Part shown: positions 25,657 through 34,746 of the stretch, piece after piece | How positions within the stretch are numbered: position 1 is the first letter of the stretch | Layout: every line of letters begins with the position of its first letter | Source of the DNA: Pseudidiomarina homiensis | GTDB taxonomy: Bacteria > Pseudomonadota > Gammaproteobacteria > Enterobacterales > Alteromonadaceae | Length of the DNA stretch: 64,000 nucleotides | Direction: 5' to 3' | Assembly (NCBI RefSeq): GCF_003987225.1 | Contig: NZ_PIPX01000001.1 | Span: 434,001-498,000, forward strand | Translations under genes and position numbers: made by a program | The notes under the pieces: generated by a model | What the model saw: the letters and a program-made list of their open reading frames with translations, nothing else | Databases searched by the model: none | What the model was told of the DNA's origin: nothing

Positions 25657-26742
25657 ATGTCAGCCCCGTTTAATTTCTCTGCTGGACCCGCGATGCTGCC
25701 AAAAGCAGTATTGCAAAAAGCTAAGGAAGAACTTACTAGTTGGCGGGGCTCAGGGGTCTCCGTCATGGAGATAAGTCATCGTGATCCAGCGTTTATGCAG
25801 ATGGCATATAAAGCAGAACAAGACTTACGTGATTTAATGAAAATTCCAGATAATTACCAGGTCTTGTTCATGCATGGTGGTGGTCGCGGGCAATTTACTG
25901 CGGTAGCGCAGAACCTCGCCGGCCCGAATGATACTGTCGATTACCTTAACGGTGGTATTTGGTCGGATTTCGCCATTCGTGAGGCTCGTAAATACGTTGC
26001 GAAGGTCAACATTATTGGGAGTGCTATCGAAACGGATCAGGGCTTGGCTTATCCACCCCAGTCTGAATGGCAACTTAGCGAAGATGCAGCTTATGTGCAC
26101 TATTGCCCTAATGAGACGATTGGTGGCTTAGCACTGCACACGATCCCTGAGGTTTCGGCGCCACTCGTCGTGGACATGTCATCGAATATTTTATCGGAGC
26201 CGTTGGCGGTCGAGAAATTTGGTGTGATTTATGCCGGCGCGCAAAAAAATATCGGACCGTCGGGCTTCTCGATCGCGATTGTTCGCGATGACTTGCTTGG
26301 TCGAGCGCAGGGCACCACGTCGACGATCATGGATTACACGGTACAAGCCAAAGAACGCTCGATGTACAACACACCAAACACTTGGGCATGGTATCTTTCG
26401 GGGCTTGTGTTCGAGTGGATAAAAGAGCTAGGCGGGGTGACCGCGATGGCTGAGCGTAATAATCGCAAAGCCAAATTGCTCTACGATTATATAGATAACT
26501 CAGCATTCTATTCGAACCCCATTCACCCCGATTTTCGTTCGAAAATGAACGTGCCATTTTTGCTTGCCGACGCGCAACTCGATGGCGAGTTCCTGCGGCT
26601 GGCTGAAAGTGAAGGCTTGGTTGGATTGAAAGGACACCGCTGGGTAGGTGGTATGCGTGCAAGCATCTACAATGCAATGCCGCTCGAAGGCGTTGAAGCT
26701 TTAGTCAGTTTTATGCGAGATTTCGAGCAGAAACACACGTAA
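25657..26742 (+). CDS. serC: Phosphoserine aminotransferase SerC
   Basis: SerC is a PLP enzyme that converts 3-phosphohydroxypyruvate to phosphoserine (serine synthesis) and also acts in pyridoxal phosphate synthesis. The 361-residue product starts FNFSAGPAMLPKAVL, has the glycine-rich LFMHGGGRGQF, and the PLP lysine in YAGAQKNIGPSG. The C-terminal GHRWVGGMRASIYNAMP is the SerC signature. It lies between gyrA and hisC, the Pseudomonas-like order, but without pheA between serC and hisC. Confidence 0.97.
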   Translation: MSAPFNFSAGPAMLPKAVLQKAKEELTSWRGSGVSVMEISHRDPAFMQMAYKAEQDLRDLMKIPDNYQVLFMHGGGRGQFTAVAQNLAGPNDTVDYLNGGIWSDFAIREARKYVAKVNIIGSAIETDQGLAYPPQSEWQLSEDAAYVHYCPNETIGGLALHTIPEVSAPLVVDMSSNILSEPLAVEKFGVIYAGAQKNIGPSGFSIAIVRDDLLGRAQGTTSTIMDYTVQAKERSMYNTPNTWAWYLSGLVFEWIKELGGVTAMAERNNRKAKLLYDYIDNSAFYSNPIHPDFRSKMNVPFLLADAQLDGEFLRLAESEGLVGLKGHRWVGGMRASIYNAMPLEGVEALVSFMRDFEQKHT

Positions 26743-26788
26743 CCGCGACTTTTAACCATTGATACAGAACTTAAACAAGAACAACGCT

Positions 26789-27889
26789 ATGACCACTTTT
26801 GATGCGAAACAACTTGCCAATGTTGGCGTACGAAATCTGCAACCTTATCAAGCAGGTAAACCGATTGAAGAACTAGAGCGAGAGCTCGGTATCAGCGACA
26901 TTGTGAAGCTTGCTTCGAACGAAAACCCACTCGGTTTAAGTTCCAAAGTTCGTGCGGCCTTGCAAGAGACTCTCTCGGGATTGGCGCGATACCCAGATGC
27001 CAACGGTTTTTACCTAAAAGCTAAATTAGCGAAGAAATTTGGTATTTCGGCAACTCAAATCACCTTGGGGAATGGCTCAAATGATTGTTTAGAGCTGGTT
27101 GCTCGAACCTTTGTAAATGATAGCCATGAAGTTATTTTTTCTCAGCATGCGTTTGTTGTCTATCCGTTGGTCACTCAAGCTATTGGTGCTAAAGGCGTTG
27201 CAGTTCCGGCCGCAAACTATGGGCATGACTTAGATGCTATGCTCGCCGCCGTTACCGAAAAAACGCGCATGATTTTCATCGCCAACCCAAATAACCCAAC
27301 AGGGACCTTCTTAACTGCCGACGAACTAGCAAGCTTTTTAGCAAAAGTGCCAAGTCACGTTCTGGTTGTCCTAGACGAAGCGTACTATGAGTATGTTCCC
27401 GAGGCCGAACGAGCACCGTCGTTTGATTGGCTGACGCAGTATCCAAATCTACTTGTCAGTCGCACCTTCTCTAAAGCTTATGGCCTTGCTGGTCTGCGCG
27501 CAGGCTATATGGTTTCACATCCCGAAGTTGCCGATCTAATGAATCGTGCTCGTCAGCCATTTAATATGAACAATTTGAGCCTGCGTGCCGCTGAAGTAGC
27601 GCTTGATGACGAGGATTATTTGCAACAGTCAGTGGCAGTGAATGCCGCTGGTATGGAGCAATTAGTCGCTTTTTGCGAGAAGCATGACTTAGCTTATATT
27701 CCATCCCACGGTAACTTTTTGACCATTGAAGTAGGCCCAAATGCTGCTGAGCTCTACCAGCAGTTGCTCCGCGCGGGTGTCATTGTTCGACCTGTTGCTG
27801 GCTATGAGTTACCGCATCACTTACGTGTGAGTATCGGCTTACCGGAAGAGAATGAAGCTTTTATTCGCGCTATGGAACAATTGCTTTAA
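26789..27889 (+). CDS. hisC: Histidinol-phosphate aminotransferase HisC
   Basis: The 366-residue fold-type I PLP aminotransferase has KLASNENPLGLS near the N-terminus, NPNNPTGTF, DEAYYEY and the PLP lysine in SRTFSKAYGLAGLRAGY. HisC-type enzymes transaminate imidazole acetol phosphate in histidine synthesis. Copies in the serC-aroA neighbourhood often also serve in aromatic amino acid transamination. No other his gene is nearby, so an aromatic role is plausible. The ATG at 26789 gives the usual N-terminus. A TTG at 26759 is in frame but adds unconserved residues. The ribosome site is weak. Confidence 0.92.
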   Translation: MTTFDAKQLANVGVRNLQPYQAGKPIEELERELGISDIVKLASNENPLGLSSKVRAALQETLSGLARYPDANGFYLKAKLAKKFGISATQITLGNGSNDCLELVARTFVNDSHEVIFSQHAFVVYPLVTQAIGAKGVAVPAANYGHDLDAMLAAVTEKTRMIFIANPNNPTGTFLTADELASFLAKVPSHVLVVLDEAYYEYVPEAERAPSFDWLTQYPNLLVSRTFSKAYGLAGLRAGYMVSHPEVADLMNRARQPFNMNNLSLRAAEVALDDEDYLQQSVAVNAAGMEQLVAFCEKHDLAYIPSHGNFLTIEVGPNAAELYQQLLRAGVIVRPVAGYELPHHLRVSIGLPEENEAFIRAMEQLL

Positions 27890-27890
27890 C

Positions 27891-29171
27891 GTGGAAACGC
27901 TGCATTTAAAAGGTCTTAACAGCTGCTCAGGCATTGTCGATCTGCCTGGCTCCAAGAGTATTGCCAATCGTGCCTTACTGATGGCTGCGCTGTGTGAACA
28001 AGGGCGAGTTACCGAGCTAAGCCACATGTTGCGTAGTGATGATACCGAGCGAATGCTCGAAGCCCTGCGCGCACTTGGGGTTGTCATTGAAGAGGTAACG
28101 GCAACCACTTTGCGCGTGCACGGTTGTGCAGGAGATTGGCCAAGCACGCCGCAGCAGCTCTATTTAGGTAATGCTGGCACCGCTATGCGGCCGTTGACCG
28201 CTGTATTAGCTGCAACTGCAACGCAACCCATCGTGTTGACCGGCGACGCCAGAATGCAAGAACGCCCCATAGCAGATCTTACCCAAGCACTATTGCAAGG
28301 CGGGGCCGATATTAGGTTTCTGCAAAAGCACGGCTATCCGCCATTGGCAATTCACCGCAAAATGCACGGCGGCCGACTGCAGGTCAACGGTAGTGCCTCA
28401 AGCCAATACATTTCAGCGTTATTGATGGCGCTTCCGCTGCTTACGCAAGATAGTGAGTTAGAGTTGGTTGGCACTGTCGTGTCTTGGCCTTACATAGAGC
28501 TAACGCTAGCGATGCTGAAAAGTTTTGGCATCAAGATTCATCAGCCTGAAAGACAGCGTTTTGTGATTGCCGGTGGTCAACGCTACCAATCACCTGAGCA
28601 CTATTGGATCGAGGGTGATGCCAGCGCAGCAAGTTATTGGTTAGCTGCGGGCGTGCTTGGAGGCGGACCGTTGACGATTCAGGGGATTGGCCGTAAGAGC
28701 ATTCAAGGTGACATCGCGTTCGTCGATTATTTACGTGAAATGGGTGGCAACATCGAGCTGTATGACGAATCTGCCGTGGTCTCAGGCGGGCGTTTACGAG
28801 GGTTCGATGCGGACTTGAATGCGATCCCAGATGCTGCGATGACCTTTGCCACGCTCGCCTTGTTTGCGGAAGGCGAAACTTGTATTCGCAATATTGCGAA
28901 TTGGCGTATCAAAGAAACGGATCGACTGCATGCGATGGCGACAGAGCTACGCAAGTGTGGAGCGCAGGTCGAAGAGGGCGCAGACTTCATCCGTATTAAA
29001 CCGCCAACCGCGTTACGCCATGCCCAAATCGCTACTTACGATGATCACCGCATGGCAATGTGTTTTTCGTTGCTCGGCTTTAGTGCCTCGGGTGTGACTA
29101 TTGAAGACCCTTCCTGTTGCGCAAAAACGTATCCTAACTACTTCGCAGAATTTGAACGTTTATGCAGTTGA
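27891..29171 (+). CDS. aroA: 3-phosphoshikimate 1-carboxyvinyltransferase (EPSP synthase)
   Basis: AroA joins PEP to shikimate-3-phosphate. The 426-residue product (E. coli 427) has LPGSKSIANRALLMAAL at the N-terminus, LGNAGTAMRPLTAVLA, which is the class I EPSP synthase motif, and RIKETDRLHAMATEL near the C-terminus. The start is the GTG at 27891, 1 bp after the hisC stop. No strong ribosome site is seen, so translation probably depends on coupling to hisC. Confidence 0.96.
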   Translation: METLHLKGLNSCSGIVDLPGSKSIANRALLMAALCEQGRVTELSHMLRSDDTERMLEALRALGVVIEEVTATTLRVHGCAGDWPSTPQQLYLGNAGTAMRPLTAVLAATATQPIVLTGDARMQERPIADLTQALLQGGADIRFLQKHGYPPLAIHRKMHGGRLQVNGSASSQYISALLMALPLLTQDSELELVGTVVSWPYIELTLAMLKSFGIKIHQPERQRFVIAGGQRYQSPEHYWIEGDASAASYWLAAGVLGGGPLTIQGIGRKSIQGDIAFVDYLREMGGNIELYDESAVVSGGRLRGFDADLNAIPDAAMTFATLALFAEGETCIRNIANWRIKETDRLHAMATELRKCGAQVEEGADFIRIKPPTALRHAQIATYDDHRMAMCFSLLGFSASGVTIEDPSCCAKTYPNYFAEFERLCS

Positions 29172-29223
29172 AATGAGACGTTTCCGCAAACTGTCATTAA
29201 CTATTCTGTAAAGCTTCATCTAA

Positions 29224-29262
29224 TTGAGATGCAATTTTCTGGCAAATCCGTATAATTGCGGC
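29224..29262 (+). promoter_or_regulatory. Candidate cmk-rpsA promoter with GC-rich discriminator
   Basis: A perfect TATAAT lies at 29251-29256, followed by TGCGGCGC, a GC-rich discriminator of the kind seen at stringently controlled ribosomal promoters. The -35 element is poor: TTGAGA at 29224 is too far (21 bp), and nothing better lies at 17 bp. The site is 30 bp before the cmk start. Confidence 0.4.
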
Positions 29263-29285
29263 GCTTTTAGTTGCTAGAGGATGCT

Positions 29286-29990
29286 ATGACCGATTCGATT
29301 CCCGTGATTACCATTGATGGTCCCGGTGGGGCTGGTAAGGGTACAGTCAGCCGCATGTTAGCGGAAAATCTTGGCTGGCACTTGCTGGATAGCGGCGCTA
29401 TCTACCGAGTTCTAGCGCTTGCCGCATTGCACCATGACTTTGCCCCGGAAGATGAAGAAAGCCTTGTGGCACTCGCCAGTAACCTAGATGTGAAATTTGA
29501 AGTTGAGAGCGATGAAGCGCTCACACATATCATTCTCGAAGGCGAAGATGTGACGATGGCCATTCGTACTGAAGCGGTCGGTAATATGGCCTCGAAAATC
29601 GCAGCGTTACCGCGCGTTCGTGAAGCTTTATTGCGTCGTCAAAGGGCCTTTAAGGAACTGCCAGGACTAATTGCGGATGGCAGAGATATGGGCACAGTCG
29701 TGTTTCCAAGTGCTGCCGCAAAAGTTTTTCTTACCGCCAGCGCCGAAGAACGCGCCCAACGCCGCTACAAACAATTGCTCGAGAAAGGTTTTACTGCTAA
29801 AATCGACCAATTAATCGCCGAAATCAGAGAACGTGATGAACGCGATGCGAATCGTTCGGTAGCGCCTATGAAAGCGGCCGATGATGCGCTTTATGTAGAT
29901 TCAACAGATTTGAGCATCGATGAAGTAGTGGATCAAATCTTACGCTTTGCCCATGGCAAGCTAACGAATACTGAGAAGGCAAGCTCATAA
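29286..29990 (+). CDS. cmk: Cytidylate kinase
   Basis: Cmk phosphorylates CMP and dCMP. The 234-residue product (E. coli 227) has the P-loop [17 protein letters not shown], then [28 protein letters not shown], and the LID-region arginines in [15 protein letters not shown]. The ATG at 29286 has AGAGG 5 bp upstream; the open frame starts at a TTG at 29271 that lies in this site. It precedes rpsA, the widespread cmk-rpsA pairing. Confidence 0.96.
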   Translation: MTDSIPVITIDGPGGAGKGTVSRMLAENLGWHLLDSGAIYRVLALAALHHDFAPEDEESLVALASNLDVKFEVESDEALTHIILEGEDVTMAIRTEAVGNMASKIAALPRVREALLRRQRAFKELPGLIADGRDMGTVVFPSAAAKVFLTASAEERAQRRYKQLLEKGFTAKIDQLIAEIRERDERDANRSVAPMKAADDALYVDSTDLSIDEVVDQILRFAHGKLTNTEKASS

Positions 29991-30098
29991 CCTTGCCAAC
30001 TTAGGGGTCTGTAGCACGGAAGCCAACAGATTGATTTTAACAACCCCATCTCACCGGATTGTTTGATGGATGTACTTAACTGAAGTAAGTTAACTCAT
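29991..30098 (+). promoter_or_regulatory. rpsA leader
   Basis: The 108-bp gap between cmk and rpsA has no gene. In the last 30 bases a small inverted repeat (ACTTA/TAAGT around 30074-30092) surrounds a GAAG. There is no strong ribosome site before the ATG. In E. coli the rpsA leader likewise lacks a strong site, and folds into hairpins through which S1 controls its own synthesis. Such control here is inferred by analogy. Confidence 0.4.
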
Positions 30099-31775
30099 AT
30101 GACCGAAAATTTTGCACAACTGTTTGAAGAAAGCCTCAAAGAGGTAGAAACCCGCCCAGGTTCAATCGTTAAAGGTACTGTCGTTGCTATCAACCGTGAC
30201 GTTGTATTGGTTGACGCAGGCCTGAAATCTGAAAGTGCTATCCCAGTCGAGCAATTCCGTAACGCTGACGGCGAAGTTGAAATCAACATCGGCGATCAAG
30301 TTGACGTTGCGTTGGATGCCGTAGAAGACGGTTTCGGCGAAACTATTTTGTCACGCGAGAAAGCGAAGCGTCACGAAGCATGGTTGCAGCTGGAAAAAGC
30401 CTACGAAGACCAAGAAACTGTTACCGGTATCATTAGCGGTAAAGTGAAGGGTGGTTTCACAGTTGATTTAGGTGGCGTACGTGCGTTCTTGCCAGGTTCA
30501 TTGGTAGACGTTCGTCCAGTTCGTGAAACTGCGCACCTAGAAAACAAAGATTTAGAATTCAAAGTGATCAAGCTTGACCAGAAGCGCAACAACGTTGTTG
30601 TTTCACGTCGTGCTGTTATCGAAACTGAAAACAGTGCTGAGCGCGAAGAATTGCTTGAAAGCTTGCAAGAAGGCCAAGAAGTTAAGGGTATCGTTAAGAA
30701 CCTTACTGACTACGGTGCGTTCGTTGATTTAGGCGGCGTCGATGGCTTGTTGCACATCACTGATATGGCTTGGAAACGCGTTAAGCACCCGAGCGAAGTG
30801 GTTAATGTTGGTGACGAAATCAACGTTAAAGTACTTAAGTTTGATCGTGAGCGCACGCGCGTATCACTTGGCCTGAAGCAATTGGGCGAAGATCCATGGT
30901 CAGATATCGCTGCACGTTACCCAGAAGGTCACCGTCTGCAAGGTCGCGTAACCAACTTAACTGACTACGGCTGCTTCGTAGAAATCGAAGAAGGCGTTGA
31001 AGGTTTGGTACACGTATCTGAAATGGACTGGACCAACAAGAACGTTCACCCATCTAAAGTTGTTAACTTGGATGACGTTGTTGAAGTTATGGTTCTTGAA
31101 ATCGACGAAGAACGTCGTCGTATTTCACTTGGCCTGAAACAATGTAAGCCTAACCCTTGGGAAGAGTTCGCGAAGAACTTCAACAAAGGCGAGAAAGTCA
31201 GCGGTAAGATCAAGTCAATCACTGACTTCGGTATCTTCATCGGTCTTGACGGCGGCATCGACGGCCTTGTTCACTTGTCAGATCTAAGTTGGAACACTGC
31301 AGCTGAAGAAGCTGTGCGTGAGTTCAAGAAAGGCGACGAAGTGACTGCAGTAGTCTTACAAGTTGACGCAGAGCGTGAGCGTATCTCTCTAGGTATCAAG
31401 CAATTAGAAGAAGATCCGTTCAACAATTATCTGGCGGCCAACAAAAAAGGTGCTATTGTTACTGGTAAGGTCATCGAAGTTGATGCCAAGGGCGCTAAAG
31501 TTGAATTAGCCGAAAGCGTTGAAGGTTACGTTCGCGTAGCTGATATCTCACGTGATCGCGTTGAAGATGCAACAACTGAGTTGAAAGTTGGTGACGAAGT
31601 TGAAGCACGCTTCATGGGCGTTGACCGTAAGAATCGCACTTTGAGCTTGTCTATCAAAGCGAAAGACGAAGCTGAAGAGAAAGAAGCTCTTGAGTCAGTG
31701 AACAAGCAGCAAGACGAAGGCGACTTCACTAACGCAATGGCTGAAGCTTTCAAAGCAGCGAAAAGCGACGACTAA
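30099..31775 (+). CDS. rpsA: 30S ribosomal protein S1
   Basis: S1 binds mRNA and helps start translation on the 30S subunit. The 558-residue product (E. coli 557) has six S1 (OB-fold) repeats: about 20-85, 105-170, 190-260, 275-345, 362-432 and 449-518. Recurrent blocks such as [19 protein letters not shown] and VSLGLKQL mark repeats 3 to 5. The last 40 residues are a charged tail. The codon usage looks strongly biased (GAA, CGT, GGT), as expected for a highly expressed gene. ihfB follows after 45 bp, as in E. coli. Confidence 0.98.
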   Translation: MTENFAQLFEESLKEVETRPGSIVKGTVVAINRDVVLVDAGLKSESAIPVEQFRNADGEVEINIGDQVDVALDAVEDGFGETILSREKAKRHEAWLQLEKAYEDQETVTGIISGKVKGGFTVDLGGVRAFLPGSLVDVRPVRETAHLENKDLEFKVIKLDQKRNNVVVSRRAVIETENSAEREELLESLQEGQEVKGIVKNLTDYGAFVDLGGVDGLLHITDMAWKRVKHPSEVVNVGDEINVKVLKFDRERTRVSLGLKQLGEDPWSDIAARYPEGHRLQGRVTNLTDYGCFVEIEEGVEGLVHVSEMDWTNKNVHPSKVVNLDDVVEVMVLEIDEERRRISLGLKQCKPNPWEEFAKNFNKGEKVSGKIKSITDFGIFIGLDGGIDGLVHLSDLSWNTAAEEAVREFKKGDEVTAVVLQVDAERERISLGIKQLEEDPFNNYLAANKKGAIVTGKVIEVDAKGAKVELAESVEGYVRVADISRDRVEDATTELKVGDEVEARFMGVDRKNRTLSLSIKAKDEAEEKEALESVNKQQDEGDFTNAMAEAFKAAKSDD

Positions 31776-31820
31776 GAACGCTAAAGTGCTCGGCATTGAC
31801 GCATAACAGAGGAGCTTAAG

Positions 31821-32105
31821 ATGACAAAATCGGAACTGATTCAACAGTTAACGGCATTGTATCCAGAGCTTTCTCCGCGTCAGGTGGAAGATGCGGTGAA
31901 AGAGCTTATCGAACAAATGGCCCAACAGCTTGCTGGTGGGGATCGAATTGAGATTCGAGGTTTTGGTAGTTTTTCACTGCATTACCGAGCGCCGCGTACA
32001 GGTCGTAACCCGAAAACTGGTGAAAGAGTTGAGCTTGATGGCAAGTACGTGCCACATTTTAAGCCCGGCAAAGAGCTACGTGAACGCGTAGATAACATCA
32101 GTTAG
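31821..32105 (+). CDS. ihfB: Integration host factor subunit beta
   Basis: IhfB pairs with IhfA to bend DNA sharply. The 94-residue product has the same length as E. coli IhfB and its landmarks: [13 protein letters not shown], the DNA-arm region [20 protein letters not shown] with RNPKTGE after it, and the terminal [15 protein letters not shown] strong GAGGAG site precedes the ATG. It lies at the end of the cmk-rpsA-ihfB unit and is followed by a clear terminator. Confidence 0.97.
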   Translation: MTKSELIQQLTALYPELSPRQVEDAVKELIEQMAQQLAGGDRIEIRGFGSFSLHYRAPRTGRNPKTGERVELDGKYVPHFKPGKELRERVDNIS

Positions 32106-32134
32106 ACGGACGTTAATTTCGCGTCGAGTTCAGC

Positions 32135-32170
32135 AAAACGGCATGCTATAGTTAGGCATGCCGTTTTTTT
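32135..32170 (+). terminator. Rho-independent terminator after ihfB
   Basis: A perfect 12-bp stem (32135-32146 AAAACGGCATGC with 32156-32167) with a 9-nt loop is followed by a T run up to 32170. It closes the rpsA-ihfB unit and implies a separate promoter for lapA in the 35 bp that follow or within readthrough. Confidence 0.93.
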
Positions 32171-32205
32171 ATGAGTTGCGCTCACACTAAGCACTAGGAC
32201 TTGTA

Positions 32206-32469
32206 ATGCTGCGATTTATATTCATTGGTCTTCCCTTACTTATTTTGTTTTTGTTAGCTGTTGCCTTCGGCGCGCTAAACAAACACGCTATTACGTTTAA
32301 TTTCATTATTGGTGAGACGAACTTGCCGGTTTCCGTGTTAACAGGGTTGTTTATCGGTTTAGGCTTTCTACTCGGATTGGCTGCCATGGCCGCAAAACAA
32401 GTGGCTTTGCGCAATGAAAACCGTAAACTCCGCAAGCAAATAACTCAACGCGAGAGCTCGAATGCTTGA
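32206..32469 (+). CDS. lapA: Lipopolysaccharide assembly protein A
   Basis: LapA (YciS; 87 residues) is a small inner-membrane protein with two membrane helices, at about 3-22 and 42-63, joined by a short loop (ALNKHAITFNFIIGETNLPV). A basic C-terminal helix follows (RNENRKLRKQITQRE). With LapB it takes part in regulated turnover of LpxC and LPS assembly. It overlaps lapB by 8 bp, and the ihfB-lapA-lapB-pyrF order is widely conserved. Confidence 0.93.
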   Translation: MLRFIFIGLPLLILFLLAVAFGALNKHAITFNFIIGETNLPVSVLTGLFIGLGFLLGLAAMAAKQVALRNENRKLRKQITQRESSNA

Positions 32470-33619
32470 GTTGTTGTTCCTGCTTTTACCGGTTGCAGCC
32501 GCCTACGGCTGGTTTATGGGACGCAATAGCGTTCGTAATGAGGACCGGCGTGAGCAAGAAGAATTCTCTAGGCAGTATGTAACCGGTCTTAATTTACTTT
32601 TGTCGGATCAACCCGACAAAGCGGTTGACTTGTTCATTCAATTACTTGATGTCGATACCGATACACTTGAGACACACTGGACATTGGGGAAGCTATTCCG
32701 TCGCCGTGGTGAAGTCGATCGTGCTATTAAGATCCATCAAAACCTAACCTCACGACCCACAATTAGTGAACGTCAGCGACGCTTAGCTATGTTTGAGCTA
32801 GGTTTAGATTATCTTGCTGCGGGTATTTTTGATCGCGCTGAAGAAATGCTTGTGGCGATGCAAAACGACAAGGAATTTGCTGAACCTTGTCAACGGTACT
32901 TGTTAGAGCTGTACGAATCGACGCACGAGTGGGATAAAGCCATCAAAGTTGCGCTAAAGCTTGCGCGTCACGATGCTAGCGCAGAACCGCTCGTTGCACA
33001 GCTTTATTGCGAGCTGGCGAGTCTCCAAGATGACCCAGAGTATAGCGAAAAGTATTACCAGAAAGCTCGAAAACATGAGCCTGACAATGTACGTGCTGCA
33101 TTAGCCTTGGGGCGGATGTGGTACGAGCAGGGCGCACACAGTAAAGCGCAAAAGATTTTAACGGGTATCTTGGACGCTGATCCCGCATTTATTTCTGAGG
33201 CTTTACCTATTTTACAAGCTTGTTATGAAAGCCAGAATGACGACGCAGGCTTTATTCAGTTCTTACATAAATGTGTTAGTGAAGCGAATTCGACAACTGC
33301 GGCGATGTTACTCTCTGAGGCTATTGCTAAAACCAGTTCGATTGAAGAAGCGGAACAGTTTATGCAGTCGGCCTTGCTGCGCAACCCGACCATGAAAGGC
33401 TTCCACCAATTGATGGACTTTCACATCCGTGCCGCTGACGTAGGGCGTGCTCGTGACAGTTTACAGATGCTGCAGCGACTCGTGCAGCATCAACTTCAGC
33501 AGCGACCGAAGTATCGCTGTCGGCATTGTGGATTTGCTGGTAGCACATTGTACTGGCATTGCCCCTCATGCAGAGTTTGGGGGGAAATTAAACCTATTAC
33601 TGGATTAGATGGAGATTAA
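32462..33619 (+). CDS. lapB: Lipopolysaccharide assembly protein B
   Basis: LapB (YciM; 385 residues, E. coli 389) has an N-terminal membrane anchor (LLLPVAAAYGWFMGRNSVR), nine or so TPR-like helical repeats, and a C-terminal rubredoxin-like metal site with CRHCGFAG and CPSC. It acts as an adaptor for FtsH-dependent degradation of LpxC, balancing LPS against phospholipid. The anchor, TPR and zinc-knuckle order is complete. pyrF starts on the base after the stop. Confidence 0.96.
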   Translation: MLELLFLLLPVAAAYGWFMGRNSVRNEDRREQEEFSRQYVTGLNLLLSDQPDKAVDLFIQLLDVDTDTLETHWTLGKLFRRRGEVDRAIKIHQNLTSRPTISERQRRLAMFELGLDYLAAGIFDRAEEMLVAMQNDKEFAEPCQRYLLELYESTHEWDKAIKVALKLARHDASAEPLVAQLYCELASLQDDPEYSEKYYQKARKHEPDNVRAALALGRMWYEQGAHSKAQKILTGILDADPAFISEALPILQACYESQNDDAGFIQFLHKCVSEANSTTAAMLLSEAIAKTSSIEEAEQFMQSALLRNPTMKGFHQLMDFHIRAADVGRARDSLQMLQRLVQHQLQQRPKYRCRHCGFAGSTLYWHCPSCRVWGEIKPITGLDGD

Positions 33620-34330
33620 ATGACCGCTCAGCCGTTTATTTTCGTGGCGCTAGATTATCCAACAGCTGATGATGCATGGCCGCTCGTTAACCAACTTAAC
33701 CCCGAAGAATGTGGCCTTAAAGTAGGCAAAGAACTTTTTACTGTTGCCGGACCTGACTTCGTTCGTGAGCTTGTTGGGCGCGGTTTTAAAGTGTTTTTAG
33801 ACCTCAAATTTCATGACATACCTAACACTGTTGCGAAGGCAGTACAAGCGGCTGCCGAACTTGGTGTTTATATGGTAAATGTCCATGCTTCTGGCGGCGA
33901 GCGCATGCTTAAAGCGGCACGAGAAGCGCTGGCGAATGCAACGCAGCCACCGTTGTTGATCGCAGTAACCGTTTTAACAAGCATGACGGAAGACGATTTA
34001 AAGAGCGTTGGCGTAACCGCAACGGTTGCGGACCATGTTAAGCGTTTAGCTATGCTCGCGAAAGCAAATGGTCTTGATGGTGTTGTTTGTTCGGCGCAGG
34101 AAGCTGCAATGCTGCAAGCAACGTGTGGACATGACTTTGTTCTCGTAACACCGGGTATTCGGCCAATGGGCAGTGAGCAGGGCGATCAACGGCGGGTGAT
34201 GACACCGACCGAAGCCGCGGCTCAAGGTATTCAGTATTTGGTGATTGGCAGACCTATCACCCAAGCTACGGACCCGGCAATGGCACTCAAACAAATACTG
34301 ACTTCTCTGACAACGGAATCCGCTGGTTAG
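33620..34330 (+). CDS. pyrF: Orotidine 5'-phosphate decarboxylase
   Basis: PyrF makes UMP from OMP. The 236-residue product has [17 protein letters not shown], the Lys of GLKVGKELF, and the catalytic charged network [36 protein letters not shown] binds the phosphate. The gene is directly joined to lapB, with its ribosome site GGAG in the last lapB codons, the same pairing as in E. coli. Confidence 0.97.
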   Translation: MTAQPFIFVALDYPTADDAWPLVNQLNPEECGLKVGKELFTVAGPDFVRELVGRGFKVFLDLKFHDIPNTVAKAVQAAAELGVYMVNVHASGGERMLKAAREALANATQPPLLIAVTVLTSMTEDDLKSVGVTATVADHVKRLAMLAKANGLDGVVCSAQEAAMLQATCGHDFVLVTPGIRPMGSEQGDQRRVMTPTEAAAQGIQYLVIGRPITQATDPAMALKQILTSLTTESAG

Positions 34331-34353
34331 ATTCGCATCTAAATACGTGCTCC

Positions 34354-34415
34354 ACTAAGCTTCTGGTACTGCCTTGTGCAGTCGTTTTATGCAATTCATT
34401 TACCAGGAGCTTAGT
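34354..34415 (+). promoter_or_regulatory. Long inverted repeat enclosing the ribosome site of the comEA-like gene
   Basis: A 15-bp stem pairs 34354-34368 (ACTAAGCTTCTGGTA) with 34401-34415 (TACCAGGAGCTTAGT); one pair is U-G in RNA and the rest are Watson-Crick. The loop holds a second small hairpin (CTGC-CTTGT-GCAG at 34369-34381). The 3' arm contains AGGAG (34405-34409), the ribosome site for the ATG at 34417. As RNA, the structure would hide that site. No T run follows, so it is not a standard terminator for pyrF. Confidence 0.7.
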
Positions 34416-34416
34416 T

Positions 34417-34746
34417 ATGTTACGGAAAACTTTTACCACATTTTTTACCGCTATAGTGCTTGTTGCCGTAAGCGCATCAAGTGCCGCGGCGACGCCTTTA
34501 CTGCCCACCGTAAAACCTACCCAACCGATGCAAGCTGTGCAACAACAGCTGGTTAAGGTCAATATTAATACCGCTTCAGCGGCGGAGCTAGCGATGTCGT
34601 TAACAGGCGTTGGTCAGCGCCGTGCGGAAGCGATTATTGCTTTACGAGAACAGCTTGGCGGATTTACCGATGCAAACCAGCTTATGCAGGTGAAGGGAAT
34701 CGGCCCGCGCTTGATCGAACTTAATAAAGAGCGGATCGAACTTTAG
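34417..34746 (+). CDS. ComEA-like exported helix-hairpin-helix DNA-binding protein
   Basis: The 109-residue product has a signal peptide (MLRKTFTTFFTAIVLVAVSA, then SSAAA) and a single ComEA-type helix-hairpin-helix pair at about 48-108. It has VNINTASAAELAMSLTGVG and then ANQLMQVKGIGPRLIELN. Small ComEA-like proteins bind double-stranded DNA in the periplasm, and some draw DNA in during natural transformation. Others have no proven role. No other competence gene is nearby. Expression may be controlled by the hairpin just upstream. Its stop interlocks with that of the convergent rhombosortase-like gene (4 bp). Confidence 0.88.
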   Translation: MLRKTFTTFFTAIVLVAVSASSAAATPLLPTVKPTQPMQAVQQQLVKVNINTASAAELAMSLTGVGQRRAEAIIALREQLGGFTDANQLMQVKGIGPRLIELNKERIEL

